Below are positions 42,697-51,073 of a stretch of DNA of 64,000 nt, piece after piece. Numbering within the stretch: the stretch's first letter is position 1; each line of letters opens with the position of its first letter. Both the position numbers and the translations under genes were made by a program. The DNA lies in NCBI GenBank assembly GCA_963841405.1, contig CAWJCM010000008.1, positions 45,357 through 109,356 on the forward strand, written 5' to 3'. Source of the stretch: DATBLE01 sp963841405. GTDB taxonomy: Bacteria; Actinomycetota; Thermoleophilia; Gaiellales; Gaiellaceae. A model generated the notes under the pieces. It worked only from the letters and a program-made list of their open reading frames with translations, was not told where the DNA came from and made no database searches.

Positions 42697-43958
42697 GGGG
42701 CCAACTGTAGGCATTCCGGCTGGATGTCGGCCACGGTGCGGCAACCGGAGAGCGCCATCGTCAGGTCGAAGTCCGCGACCAGGTTGCGGATCACGTCGCG
42801 CACGCCCGCCGCGCCGCGGAGCGCCAGGCCGTAGACATACGGGCGCCCCAGCAGCACCGCGGTCGCGCCGAGCGCGAGCGCCTTGAACGCGTCGGCGCCG
42901 CCGCGGATGCCGCTGTCGAACAGGACCGGGATCCGGCCGCCGACCGCCTCCGCCACCCCGGGCAGCGCATCGAGCGAGGCGATCGCACCGTCGACCTGGC
43001 GGCCGCCGTGGTTCGAGACGACGACCGCGTCCAGGCCGTGCTCGACCGCGAGGCGTGCATCGTCGGGATGGAGGATCCCCTTCACCACGATCGGCAGCGT
43101 CGTCCGCTCCCGCAGCCAGGCGAAGCCGTCCCACGTGAGCGACGGGCGAGAGTAGATCTCCATCACCTTGCGGACGGCCGCGACGCCGGCGCCGGAGCGC
43201 AGGTTCTCGCGGAAGCTTCCGGGGTACGAGCGTGTCGCCCGGACGAGGGCGCGCAGTGCGGCCGGTGTCGGAGGACCCGACCGTTGCGCCGTGGACGGAT
43301 CGACGAGGCTGCGGAAGACGGGATCGCTCGTGTACTGGGCGATCCCCATGCCGGTCGCAAACGGGAGGTGCGCGAAGTCGAGGTCGCGCGAGCGCCAGCC
43401 GAGCATCTTGGTGTCGAGTGTGACGACGATCGCCTCGCACCCGCAAGCCTCGGCGCGGGCGACGAAGCTCGCGACCAGGTCGTCGGACGTGCTCCAGTAG
43501 AGCTGGAACCAGCGCGAGGCGCCGCCCATCGCGGCCGCGCACTCCTCCATCGGCCGGGACGCCTGGTTCGAGAAGATCATCGGCACGCTCTCGGCCGCCG
43601 CCGCCTTCGCGACGGCGACGTCCGCCTCGGGGTGGGCGAGCTCGAGCACGCCGATCGGCGCGAGCAGGAACGGAGTCGGCCGGCGCCGCCCGAGTAGCTC
43701 GACCGAGAGGTCGCGGTCGGAGACGTCTCGAAGTACCCGCGGCACGATGCGCCACCGGTCGAACGCCGCTCGATTCGCCGCAACCGTGCGTTCGATGCCC
43801 GCGCCGCCGGCGATGTACGCATAGGCCTGCGCCGACAGCCTCGACTTCGCCTGCCGCTCGAGCCTCCGGTGATCGAACGGGATCGCCGGCCGGCGGCCGC
43901 GCACGCCCGCGAGGTAGATCTCGGTTTGCCGCGCGAGGCCGACGCCGGGACTGCTCAC
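42693..43958 (-). CDS. FMN-dependent alpha-hydroxy-acid oxidoreductase (lactate monooxygenase/LldD-like)
   Basis: The 421-residue TIM-barrel flavoprotein starts at a GTG (MSSPGVGLARQTEIYL). Landmarks of the glycolate oxidase/L-lactate dehydrogenase family are YAYIAGGAG, PFLLAPIGV, WFQLYW, IVVTLDTKMLGWR, VVKGILHPDDA and VVSNHGGRQVDG, which holds the catalytic His and Arg. DSGIRGGADAFKALALGA and LLGRPYVYGLA bind FMN phosphate. The extra segment around residues 185-245 resembles lactate 2-monooxygenase. It oxidises a 2-hydroxy acid to the 2-oxo acid. It is coupled by a 4-bp overlap to the probable selenoprotein gene. Confidence 0.92.
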   Translation of the reverse strand: MSSPGVGLARQTEIYLAGVRGRRPAIPFDHRRLERQAKSRLSAQAYAYIAGGAGIERTVAANRAAFDRWRIVPRVLRDVSDRDLSVELLGRRRPTPFLLAPIGVLELAHPEADVAVAKAAAAESVPMIFSNQASRPMEECAAAMGGASRWFQLYWSTSDDLVASFVARAEACGCEAIVVTLDTKMLGWRSRDLDFAHLPFATGMGIAQYTSDPVFRSLVDPSTAQRSGPPTPAALRALVRATRSYPGSFRENLRSGAGVAAVRKVMEIYSRPSLTWDGFAWLRERTTLPIVVKGILHPDDARLAVEHGLDAVVVSNHGGRQVDGAIASLDALPGVAEAVGGRIPVLFDSGIRGGADAFKALALGATAVLLGRPYVYGLALRGAAGVRDVIRNLVADFDLTMALSGCRTVADIQPECLQLAP

Positions 43959-43990
43959 GGGCGCGATGCTACGGCACCGGAGACCTCCGC

Positions 43991-46156
43991 CTACGTCGAC
44001 GGAGCAGGCCCGGCGATCTCGGCGGCGGCCTGGAGCCGCTCCGGCTGCTCGCGCAGGAGCGACTCGAGCGCGGCGAGGACGGTCGGGCAGAACTGGGTGC
44101 CGGCGTTCGCGCGCAGCTCCTGCAGGGCCTCGGAGACAGGGCGGCCGGGCCGGTGCGGACGGTCGCTGGCGAGCGCGTCGAATGCGTCGGCGACCAGGAC
44201 GATCCGCGCGGGCAGGGGGATCTCGTCGCCGGCCAGACCGTCGGGGTAGCCCTTCCCGTCGATGCGCTCGTGGGTCGACCTGGCGATCTGCCGGACGAAC
44301 GGGTGGAGCTCGAGATCCGACAGCATGCTGTCGGAGGCGACCGGGTGCCGTCTCATCTCTGCCAACTCCGCGGCGGTGAGCGGGCCGGGCTTGTTCAGGA
44401 TCTGCTCGGGCACGCGAGACTTGCCGATGTCGTGCAGCAGAGCCCCGATCTCGATCGCCTCGAGGTCCTCCTGCCGGTAGCCGAGCGTGCGGGCGAGCTC
44501 GACCGAGAGCTTCCGGACCCATCTGGGGCGGCCCCTGGCGTTGCTCCCCTGGATCGAGCGGGAGAGCGCTGCGAGCGTCTCCAGGTAGGTGCGCTGGGCG
44601 AGCCGCTTCCTTCGCTCGAGCTCCTCTGCCTGCGCCCGCGCTCTCTCCTCCGCCGCCCGGCTGCGCGCGAGCGACCGGCTCATCCAGAGACCGACCAGCA
44701 CCGGTAGCACGCCGATCGCCAGGCCGAGCTGCCACGCGCGGCCGTCGACCACGTGCGCCAGCGTGCCCCTTGCCAGCACCAGGCCGACGCTGACAGCCAG
44801 CGCGGCGACCAGAACCGCGAACGCGAAGACGTCGATCCAGGGCTGCCAGGTGCGTTCCGGCGTGCCGGGCTCCCCGGACGTCGACGGGCCCTCCGCCGCG
44901 CCCGGCTCCGAGGCTGTGACCTCGACCTGCCCCGAGACCCCGTTTCGGCCGAGCGCCTTCGCGCGGTACAGCGCGAGATCGGCCTGGTGGACGAGGTCGT
45001 CCGCCGTCTCGAACTCGGGATGGGTTGCGACCCCGATCGACACCGTCGCCCGGATCTCGCCGTCGCCGGTGGGGTTCCCGAACGGTGTCGCCGCGACCGC
45101 GCGCCGGATGCGCTCGGCGATCGCCAGCGCATCGTCGTGCCCAGCCTCGGGCAGGACGACCGCGAACTCCTCGCCCCCGAACCGGCAGGGGATGTCGAAG
45201 GGACGCAGCTGCGAGCGCAGGACGGCAGCGACCCCGCGCAGCACTGCGTCGCCGGCGAGATGCCCGTACGTGTTGTTGACGTTGCGCAGCAGGTCGAGGT
45301 CGGCGAGCAGGATCGACAGCGGCCGCCCGAAGCGCCGCGCGCGTTCGATCTCGGCCTCGAGTGCAGTCGCGAAGTACCGCGCGTTGAACAGATCCGTCTT
45401 GGGGTCGAGCCGCGCGGCCAGCTCCATGCTCGGCAGCCTGAGCGCGCGATAGGCGACCACAAGCGGGGCGAGCAGGAACGGAACGATCGCCGGCGCCAGC
45501 TCCCAGACGGCTGCGAGCCCGACCCCGAGCGCGGCCAGGCCGAGCTCCGTCGAGAGGTTGCCGAAGGCGAAGAGGCCGCTCTCGCGATAGGTCGTGCCGC
45601 GGCCGATCCTGAGCATCTGGGCGAGCAGCAAGTCGTCGACGAGGACGCAGGCTGCAGCCGCGATCGCCCCGCCGAGCGCCAGCCGGGAAATGTCCCCGCC
45701 GGGATCGGTGCGGTCGACGAACAGGTCGCAGATGAGGGAGGCGATCAGCGCCGCACAGACCCAGCTGGCGATGTTGAAGGCCTGGGCATGCCAGGGCGAG
45801 CGGCCCCGCAGCAGGTCGGGGACGTGGGCGAGCACGATCATCAGCGCGACCAGGTGCGGCGGCAGCAGGAGGGCGCCGGCCACGAAGAAGACGAGCGCCG
45901 GCGAGTACCACTGGTGGGCGGGCGACTCGACCGAGAGCAACTGGATCGGCGCAGCACAGGCCGTCAGGACGCCGAAGAGCAGCCAGTCGCCGTGCGTCGC
46001 GCTCGCCAGGTGGCGCGGTGCGAGCAGGAGCGCCGCAATGCCGATCACGACCACGAGGTACGCGGCTGCGGGCGGGCTCAGAGCCAGGTTTGCGGACGGC
46101 CGGGCACGGGCGCGGGCGGCCGCGCCGCTCGGCGAGTTGACGCCTGTCGCGCTCAC
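43991..46156 (-). CDS. Membrane GGDEF + HD-GYP cyclic-di-GMP protein
   Basis: This protein of about 721 residues starts at a GTG preceded by GAGGGG. Seven or eight N-terminal helices form a MASE-like sensor. A GGDEF domain at about residues 240-400 has an intact active site (CRFGGEEFAVVLPEAG). Two further helices follow, then an HD-GYP domain at about 535-700 (LLHDIGKSRVPEQILNKPGP and HERIDGKGYPDGLAG). It may make or degrade c-di-GMP depending on signal. A 6-bp hairpin (AGCCCG/CGGGCT, 46178-46194) lies in its leader. The 5' region to the SOD gene (46157-46360) holds no gene that I can recognise. Confidence 0.9.
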   Translation of the reverse strand: MSATGVNSPSGAAARARARPSANLALSPPAAAYLVVVIGIAALLLAPRHLASATHGDWLLFGVLTACAAPIQLLSVESPAHQWYSPALVFFVAGALLLPPHLVALMIVLAHVPDLLRGRSPWHAQAFNIASWVCAALIASLICDLFVDRTDPGGDISRLALGGAIAAAACVLVDDLLLAQMLRIGRGTTYRESGLFAFGNLSTELGLAALGVGLAAVWELAPAIVPFLLAPLVVAYRALRLPSMELAARLDPKTDLFNARYFATALEAEIERARRFGRPLSILLADLDLLRNVNNTYGHLAGDAVLRGVAAVLRSQLRPFDIPCRFGGEEFAVVLPEAGHDDALAIAERIRRAVAATPFGNPTGDGEIRATVSIGVATHPEFETADDLVHQADLALYRAKALGRNGVSGQVEVTASEPGAAEGPSTSGEPGTPERTWQPWIDVFAFAVLVAALAVSVGLVLARGTLAHVVDGRAWQLGLAIGVLPVLVGLWMSRSLARSRAAEERARAQAEELERRKRLAQRTYLETLAALSRSIQGSNARGRPRWVRKLSVELARTLGYRQEDLEAIEIGALLHDIGKSRVPEQILNKPGPLTAAELAEMRRHPVASDSMLSDLELHPFVRQIARSTHERIDGKGYPDGLAGDEIPLPARIVLVADAFDALASDRPHRPGRPVSEALQELRANAGTQFCPTVLAALESLLREQPERLQAAAEIAGPAPST

Positions 46157-46360
46157 GTTCCCCTCACGTCGAAATGCAGCCCGCGCAACGGGCTCCGACC
46201 AGCTCGTGCACTTGCTTCTCTCCCTCTCTCCTACAAGACCGTAAGAGCAAGGGGTGTCTTCCTGCATCCCCCTGTCGAGGGATCCGGAAGCGAACGCGGC
46301 TCGAAACGAGGCAGGCGAAGCCGGCGGCGATCCGCCGGACGCCGTCAGGGTACGGCGAGC

Positions 46361-46966
46361 CTACCGCGCTTCGTCGAAGCGTCTGGCGACCTCTGCCCAG
46401 TTGACCACGTTCCACCAGGCCGCCAGGTAGTCGGGCCGGCGGTTCTGGTAGCTGAGGTAGTAGGCGTGCTCCCACACGTCGATGCCGAGCAACGGGACGT
46501 CGCCGGTCATGATCGGGCTGTCCTGGTTCGGGGTCGAGTAGACGGCGAGGCCGGTGCCGTCCCAGACGAGCCACGCCCAGCCGCTGCCGAATCGCTTCAC
46601 CCCGCCGTCGACGACCTGCTCCTTGAGCTGGTCGACGCCGCCGAACGTGTCCGAGATCGCGTCTGCCAGCGCTCCTTCCGGCTCGCCGCCGCCGTCCGGG
46701 CCCATGATCTGCCAGAACAGCGAGTGGTTCGCGTGCCCGCCCGCGTTGTTGCGGACGGCGGTGCGGATCGCCTCCGGCATCACCTCGAGCTCGGTGAGGA
46801 CGTTCTCCACCGAACGGTCGGCCCACTCGGTGCCGTCGAGCGCCTTGTTCGCGTTGTCGACGTACGCCTGATGGTGCTTGTCGTGGTGGATCTCCATGGT
46901 CCGCGCGTCGATGTGCGGCTCGAGCGCGTCGAAGTCGTACGGGAGTGCGGGTAGCTCGAAGGGCAT
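46361..46966 (-). CDS. sodA: Superoxide dismutase (Mn/Fe family)
   Basis: This 201-residue cytosolic enzyme dismutes superoxide to hydrogen peroxide and oxygen. The metal ligands are H27 (MEIHHDKHHQAYV), H81 (GGHANHSLFW), D163 and H167 (DVWEHAYY). The MGPDGGGEP loop favours manganese over iron, but this does not prove the metal. The start ATG is preceded by AAGGAGAG. It is divergent from the aldo/keto reductase gene. Confidence 0.95.
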   Translation of the reverse strand: MPFELPALPYDFDALEPHIDARTMEIHHDKHHQAYVDNANKALDGTEWADRSVENVLTELEVMPEAIRTAVRNNAGGHANHSLFWQIMGPDGGGEPEGALADAISDTFGGVDQLKEQVVDGGVKRFGSGWAWLVWDGTGLAVYSTPNQDSPIMTGDVPLLGIDVWEHAYYLSYQNRRPDYLAAWWNVVNWAEVARRFDEAR

Positions 46967-47024
46967 CGGTCTCTCCTTGTCGTAGGGCTCGAGGCCGATT
47001 CTCGCAAACGTAGGATGGGGCGCG

Positions 47025-47921
47025 ATGCGTGTCGTTCTCGGCTGCGGCAACTTCGGGGGAATCGGCTCCGCTCCGGCCTTCTTCGGGAAGGGCGAGACCC
47101 GCGAGCAGGCATTCGACCTGATGGACGCGGCGTGGGCGCTCGACCTCGACCGCTTCGACACGGCGGACGCCTACGGGGGCGGCCGCAGCGAGTCGTGGAT
47201 CGGCGGCTGGATCGCCGCCACCGGCAACCGCCCGCGGATCACGTCGAAGACGTTCAACGCGATGGAGGACGGGGCCGACTTCGGGCTGGCGCGCGAGCGC
47301 GTGCTGCGCCAGGTCGAGACCAGCCTCGAGCGACTCCGGGTCGAGCGGATCGACCTCTACCTGACACACGAACCGGACCCGGACACGCCCGTCGAGGAGA
47401 CGTTCGCCACCTTCGCGGCGCTCGCCGAGCGCGGCCTGATCGGCGCCTGGGGCGTCAGCAACGTCACCGCGGACGTGCTGCGCGAATGGCTGGCCTTCGG
47501 AACTCCGTCGCTCGTGCAGAACTCGTATTCGCTGCTGGAGCGCGGCGACGAGCAGGAAGTGATCCCGCTGTGCGCGGAGCACGGGATCGAGTACCAGGCG
47601 TTCAGCCCGCTCGCGGGCGGGTGGCTGACCGGCAAGTACCGGCGCGGCCGGGAGCCGCCGCCGGGCTCGCGGATGACGCTGCGCCCGGAGCCGTACCGCC
47701 ATCTGGACAGCGAGCCGGTGCACGCCGGGCTCGAGCGGCTCGCGGCGGCCGCCGCGTCGCGCGGGGCGAGCACCGCCGCGCTCGCGCTGGCGTGGGCGCT
47801 CGGGCGAGCAGATTCGGTGGTCGTCGGCCCGCGGCGCCCGGAGCACCTCGAGAGCGCCCACGAGGCGCTCTCGGTGACGCTCTCGGAGGCCGAGCTCGAG
47901 GAAGTAGGCTCGTTCTTCTGA
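47025..47921 (+). CDS. Aldo/keto reductase
   Basis: This 298-residue NADPH-dependent oxidoreductase of the AKR superfamily has its catalytic tetrad visible as D45 and Y50 (FDTADAYGGGRSE), K75 (ITSKTF) and H115 (LTHEPDPD). SPLAGGWLTGKY and VVVGPRRPEHLE are the cofactor-binding segments. The substrate cannot be told. It is the first gene of a plus-strand run in which the next starts overlap as TGATG and TTGA, linking it to amino-acid-related enzymes. Confidence 0.9.
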   Translation: MRVVLGCGNFGGIGSAPAFFGKGETREQAFDLMDAAWALDLDRFDTADAYGGGRSESWIGGWIAATGNRPRITSKTFNAMEDGADFGLARERVLRQVETSLERLRVERIDLYLTHEPDPDTPVEETFATFAALAERGLIGAWGVSNVTADVLREWLAFGTPSLVQNSYSLLERGDEQEVIPLCAEHGIEYQAFSPLAGGWLTGKYRRGREPPPGSRMTLRPEPYRHLDSEPVHAGLERLAAAAASRGASTAALALAWALGRADSVVVGPRRPEHLESAHEALSVTLSEAELEEVGSFF

Positions 47922-48892
47922 TGGCGGTCCTCGTGCTCAACGAGAGCGAGGTCGAGCAGCTGCTGGACCTGCCGGGCTGCATGGCCGCGATGGAGGAGGC
48001 GCTGATCGGACTCGCGCGTGGCGAGGCCCATCTCCCGCTCCGGCCGGTGGTCAAGCCGCCGGGCGAGCCGACGTTCCTCGGACTGATGCCGACCTTTCGC
48101 GGCGGCGCCCGACCGCTCTACGGCCTGAAGACGATCGTGGTCGCGCCCGGGAACGCGGCCCGCGGCCTCGACCCGCACCAGGGAACGGTCACGCTCTACG
48201 ACGGGATCGACGGCCACGTGGTCGCGGTGATGAACGCCACGCCGATCACGGCGATCCGCACCGCCGCGGTCTCCGGCGTCGCGACACGCGCGCTCTCGCG
48301 GGAGGACTCGCAGGTGCTGGCGATCGTCGGAGCCGGGCACCAGGCGCATCCGCACATCGCGGCGATGCTCGAGGCACGGCAGTTCGAGCAGATCAAGATC
48401 GCGGCGCGGAGCATGGAGAGCGCCGAGCGGCTCGCTTCCGAGTGGCCGCTGGCCGTCGCCGTCGACACGGTCGAGGAGGCTCTCCGCGACGCCGACGTCG
48501 TCTGCACCGTGACCTCGGCGGCCGAGCCGGTCGTCCGGGGCGAATGGCTGAAGCCGGGCGCCCACGTGAACGCGGTCGGCGCCTGCCTGCCGACCGTGCG
48601 CGAGCTGGACGGCGAGGCGATGGCGTGCGCCAGCCTGTTCGTCGACCGCCGCGAATCGTGTGAGAACGAGGCCGGCGACTACCTGCTGGCGCTCGAGGAG
48701 GGCGCAATCGACGGCGGGCACATCAGGGCCGAGCTCGGCGAGGTGCTCGCCGGCGAGGCGCCCGGGCGGACCTCGGAGGAGGAGATCACGGTGTTCGAGT
48801 CGCTCGGCCTCGCGGTCGAGGATCTCGCCTCCGCCGAGTACATCGAGCGCCGCGCGCGGGAGAACGGCGTCGGCACGAGCGTCGAGTTTTGA
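47921..48892 (+). CDS. Ornithine cyclodeaminase/mu-crystallin family protein
   Basis: This 323-residue NAD(P)-dependent enzyme has LPLRPVVKPPG with the substrate-carboxylate Lys, and MNATPITAIRTAAVSGVATR as the family signature. LAIVGAGHQAHPHIAAML forms the Rossmann nucleotide site, and the C-terminal DRRESCENEAGD and LGEVLAGEAPGR blocks follow. Family members act as ornithine or alanine dehydrogenases/cyclodeaminases or ketimine reductases. The Asp at the ornithine-specific position cannot be assessed by eye. The ATG shares one base with the preceding stop, and its own stop overlaps the next TTG start by 4 bp. Confidence 0.88.
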   Translation: MAVLVLNESEVEQLLDLPGCMAAMEEALIGLARGEAHLPLRPVVKPPGEPTFLGLMPTFRGGARPLYGLKTIVVAPGNAARGLDPHQGTVTLYDGIDGHVVAVMNATPITAIRTAAVSGVATRALSREDSQVLAIVGAGHQAHPHIAAMLEARQFEQIKIAARSMESAERLASEWPLAVAVDTVEEALRDADVVCTVTSAAEPVVRGEWLKPGAHVNAVGACLPTVRELDGEAMACASLFVDRRESCENEAGDYLLALEEGAIDGGHIRAELGEVLAGEAPGRTSEEEITVFESLGLAVEDLASAEYIERRARENGVGTSVEF

Positions 48893-49827
48893 TCGCGCTC
48901 GCCGAGATCGAGCGCGCCCGCGAGCGGATCGCCGGCGCAGCGGTCCGGACGCCCCTCCTCCGGTTTCCCGACACCGACATCTGGCTGAAGCTGGAGAACC
49001 TGCAGCCGGTCGGCTCCTTCAAGATCCGCGGCGCGGCCAACGCGATCCGCGCGGCGTCGCCGGACGAGCTCGCGGGCGGCGTGGTCACGGCGAGCGCGGG
49101 CAACATGGCGCAGGGAGTCGCCTGGGCGGCCCGCGAGGCGGGCGTCCCGGCGACGATCGTCGTCCCGGACCACGCGCCGCAGACGAAGCTGGACGCGATC
49201 GAGCGGCTGGGCGGCCGCGTGATCAAGGTGCCGTTCGAGGACTGGTGGCGGGCCATCGTCGAGTCGCGTGTCGAGGGCGTCGAGGGCAGGTTCGTGCACC
49301 CGGTCGAGGACGAGCTGGTGATGGCCGGCAACGGCACGATCGGCCTGGAGCTGGTCGAGGACCTCCCCGACGTCGACACCGTGCTCGTCCCCTTCGGCGG
49401 CGGCGGCCTCGCCACCGGGATCGGGAGCGCGGTCAAGGCGCTCCGTCCAGAGGCGCGGGTCTACGGCGTCGACCCCGAGACGGGGCCTGCCCTGAGCCGG
49501 GCCTTCGCCGACCGGAAGCCCGTCACGGTCGAGCACGTCCCCTCGTTCGTGGACGGATCGGGCAGCCGCGGCGTACTCGAATCGATGTGGCCGTACGTCA
49601 GCAGCGCGCTCGACGGGGCGTACACCGCCTCGCTCGAGGAGACCACCGACGCGGTGAGGCTGCTCGCCGAGCGGGTCCGCGTGATCGCCGAGGGCGCCGG
49701 GGCGCTCGCGCTCGCGGTTGCGCGGTCCGGCCGCGCCGGCGACGGGAGGATCGCGTGCATCGTCTCGGGCGGGAACATCGACGCTTCCGTCCTCACCCGC
49801 ATCCTCGCGGGCGAGGTGCCCAGGTAG
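48889..49827 (+). CDS. Threonine/serine dehydratase-like PLP enzyme (fold type II)
   Basis: This 312-residue protein has the PLP lysine at K45 in GSFKIRGAAN, SAGNMAQGVAWAA as the substrate carboxylate loop, VPFGGGGLATG as the phosphate-binding glycine loop, and SGGNI near the C-terminus. It lacks the ACT-like regulatory domain of biosynthetic IlvA, so it is the short catabolic type, which could also be a serine racemase or hydroxy-amino-acid dehydratase. The TTG start overlaps the preceding gene as TTGA. Confidence 0.88.
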   Translation: MIALAEIERARERIAGAAVRTPLLRFPDTDIWLKLENLQPVGSFKIRGAANAIRAASPDELAGGVVTASAGNMAQGVAWAAREAGVPATIVVPDHAPQTKLDAIERLGGRVIKVPFEDWWRAIVESRVEGVEGRFVHPVEDELVMAGNGTIGLELVEDLPDVDTVLVPFGGGGLATGIGSAVKALRPEARVYGVDPETGPALSRAFADRKPVTVEHVPSFVDGSGSRGVLESMWPYVSSALDGAYTASLEETTDAVRLLAERVRVIAEGAGALALAVARSGRAGDGRIACIVSGGNIDASVLTRILAGEVPR

Positions 49828-49836
49828 CATCGGAGG

Positions 49837-50256
49837 ATGCTCGAGGTCGGCGACCGCTTTCCCGTCGAGAAGCTCTCGACGCCGCCGGATGGCCCGGCGG
49901 TCGTCTTCTTCTACCCGGCCGCCCTCACCCCCGGCTGCACGATGGAGGCGAAGGGCTTCAACGACCGCTACCGGCGTTTCCGGGAGGCCGGCTACGAGGT
50001 GGTCGGCGTCAGCATCGACCGATCGGCGAAGAACGACGAGTTCCGGTCGGAGTGCGGGCTCGACTTCCCGCTCGTCTCGGACGAGGACGCGTCGCTGACC
50101 ACAGAGCTCGACCTGATCAAGGAGTACGGCGAGCACGGAGCCTTCGCGCGCCGCGTCACGTATCTCCTCGACGGCGACGGCGTCGTGCAGCAGGTCTGGG
50201 ACGTCGAGGACGCCGCCGCGCACCCGCAGGAAGTCCTCGCCGCAGTCGAAGCCTAG
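49837..50256 (+). CDS. bcp: Peroxiredoxin, BCP/AhpC-TSA family
   Basis: This 139-residue thiol peroxidase has the peroxidatic Cys in FYPAALTPGCTMEAKGF. The resolving Cys that many BCP proteins have five residues later is replaced by Lys, so this is a 1-Cys type or uses another Cys such as the one in SECGLDFPL. VVGVSIDRSAKNDEF and ARRVTYLLDGDGVV are standard family strands. It reduces hydrogen and organic peroxides. Confidence 0.9.
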   Translation: MLEVGDRFPVEKLSTPPDGPAVVFFYPAALTPGCTMEAKGFNDRYRRFREAGYEVVGVSIDRSAKNDEFRSECGLDFPLVSDEDASLTTELDLIKEYGEHGAFARRVTYLLDGDGVVQQVWDVEDAAAHPQEVLAAVEA

Positions 50257-50315
50257 GCGCCGCACAGGGTGGACGAACCCGCCGCCGGCTGAGACAATCC
50301 CGCGTCTTCCCCCGT

Positions 50316-51023
50316 ATGGCCGGCTACGTAATCGACGAGGACGCCGTTTCGGCGCGCACGACCGAGGGCGACACCGCCTCGACCCGCGTCGCCATCGACG
50401 CCTCCTGCGGCTGCGAGCGACTGGAGCAGCAGGTGATCCGGTTCCGGCCGGGCCGCTCGCAGGAGCGGACCCTCGAAGGCAGGCAGGAGGTGCTCTACGT
50501 CGTCGCGGGCAGCGGGACGCTGCGGCTCAACGGCGACGAGCACGCGCTCGAACCCGAGATGGGCGTGTACCTGACTCCGGACGACCGCTACTCGATCGGC
50601 GTCGTCGGCCCCGAGGAGCTGCTGGCGATCTCGGTCACCGCGCCACATGAAGGCCTCGTGGAACGCGATCACGGCGTCATCGTGCGGTACGCGGACCAGC
50701 CGGTGCTGCCGGCGAGCCCGAACCGCGAGTTCCGCTACCTCGTCAACCAGGACATCGGCTGCCCCGACGTCACCCAGTTCGTCGGGACGATCCCGCCGGG
50801 TCGTGCCGGGATGCACAGTCACGTCTACGACGAGGTCGTCTACGTGATCGAGGGGGAAGGTGTGCTGCACATCGGCGGCGCAGAGACGCCGATCGGACGA
50901 GGAACGTGCATCCACCTACCGCCGCTCGTCGAGCACTGCCTCGAGAACACCGGCGCTAACTCGATGCGCGTTTTGGGCGTCTTCCATCCACAGGGAGATC
51001 CCGCTTCACGGGCCTCTGAGTAA
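50316..51023 (+). CDS. Two-domain cupin protein
   Basis: This 235-residue bicupin has an N-terminal cupin (about 40-110, EVLYVVAGSGTLRLNGDEH) that lacks clear metal histidines. The C-terminal cupin (about 150-225) has the full set: GMHSHVYDEVVYVIEGEG, then LPPLVEHCLEN. Related bicupins include quercetinases and ureidoglycine aminohydrolases, but neither is supported specifically. It precedes the ABC operon, and its stop lies inside the hairpin at 50999-51040. Confidence 0.82.
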   Translation: MAGYVIDEDAVSARTTEGDTASTRVAIDASCGCERLEQQVIRFRPGRSQERTLEGRQEVLYVVAGSGTLRLNGDEHALEPEMGVYLTPDDRYSIGVVGPEELLAISVTAPHEGLVERDHGVIVRYADQPVLPASPNREFRYLVNQDIGCPDVTQFVGTIPPGRAGMHSHVYDEVVYVIEGEGVLHIGGAETPIGRGTCIHLPPLVEHCLENTGANSMRVLGVFHPQGDPASRASE

Positions 51024-51040
51024 TCGAGCGTGAAGCGGGA
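50999..51040 (+). terminator. Hairpin between the cupin gene and livK
   Basis: A perfect 12-bp inverted repeat TCCCGCTTCACG/CGTGAAGCGGGA with an 18-nt loop spans the end of the cupin gene, its TAA lying in the loop, and ends 33 bp before livK. It is either a terminator or an operator for livK. Confidence 0.7.
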
Positions 51041-51073
51041 GAACCGCAACAGGTCGACAGGAGGTTGGAGGGT

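Noticed and set aside
42693..45911. A 1072-codon open frame spanning the FMN enzyme and the opposite-frame part of the GGDEF/HD-GYP gene
   Set aside because: Only 42693-43958 reads as the flavoenzyme. The upstream part is Arg/Pro/Ala-rich shadow of the GGDEF/HD-GYP gene in another frame, and a GTG at 43958 gives a normal N-terminus.
46157..46360. Cyclic-di-GMP riboswitch in the leader of the GGDEF/HD-GYP gene
   Set aside because: The region has a 6-bp hairpin but none of the conserved GEMM sequence blocks on the minus strand.
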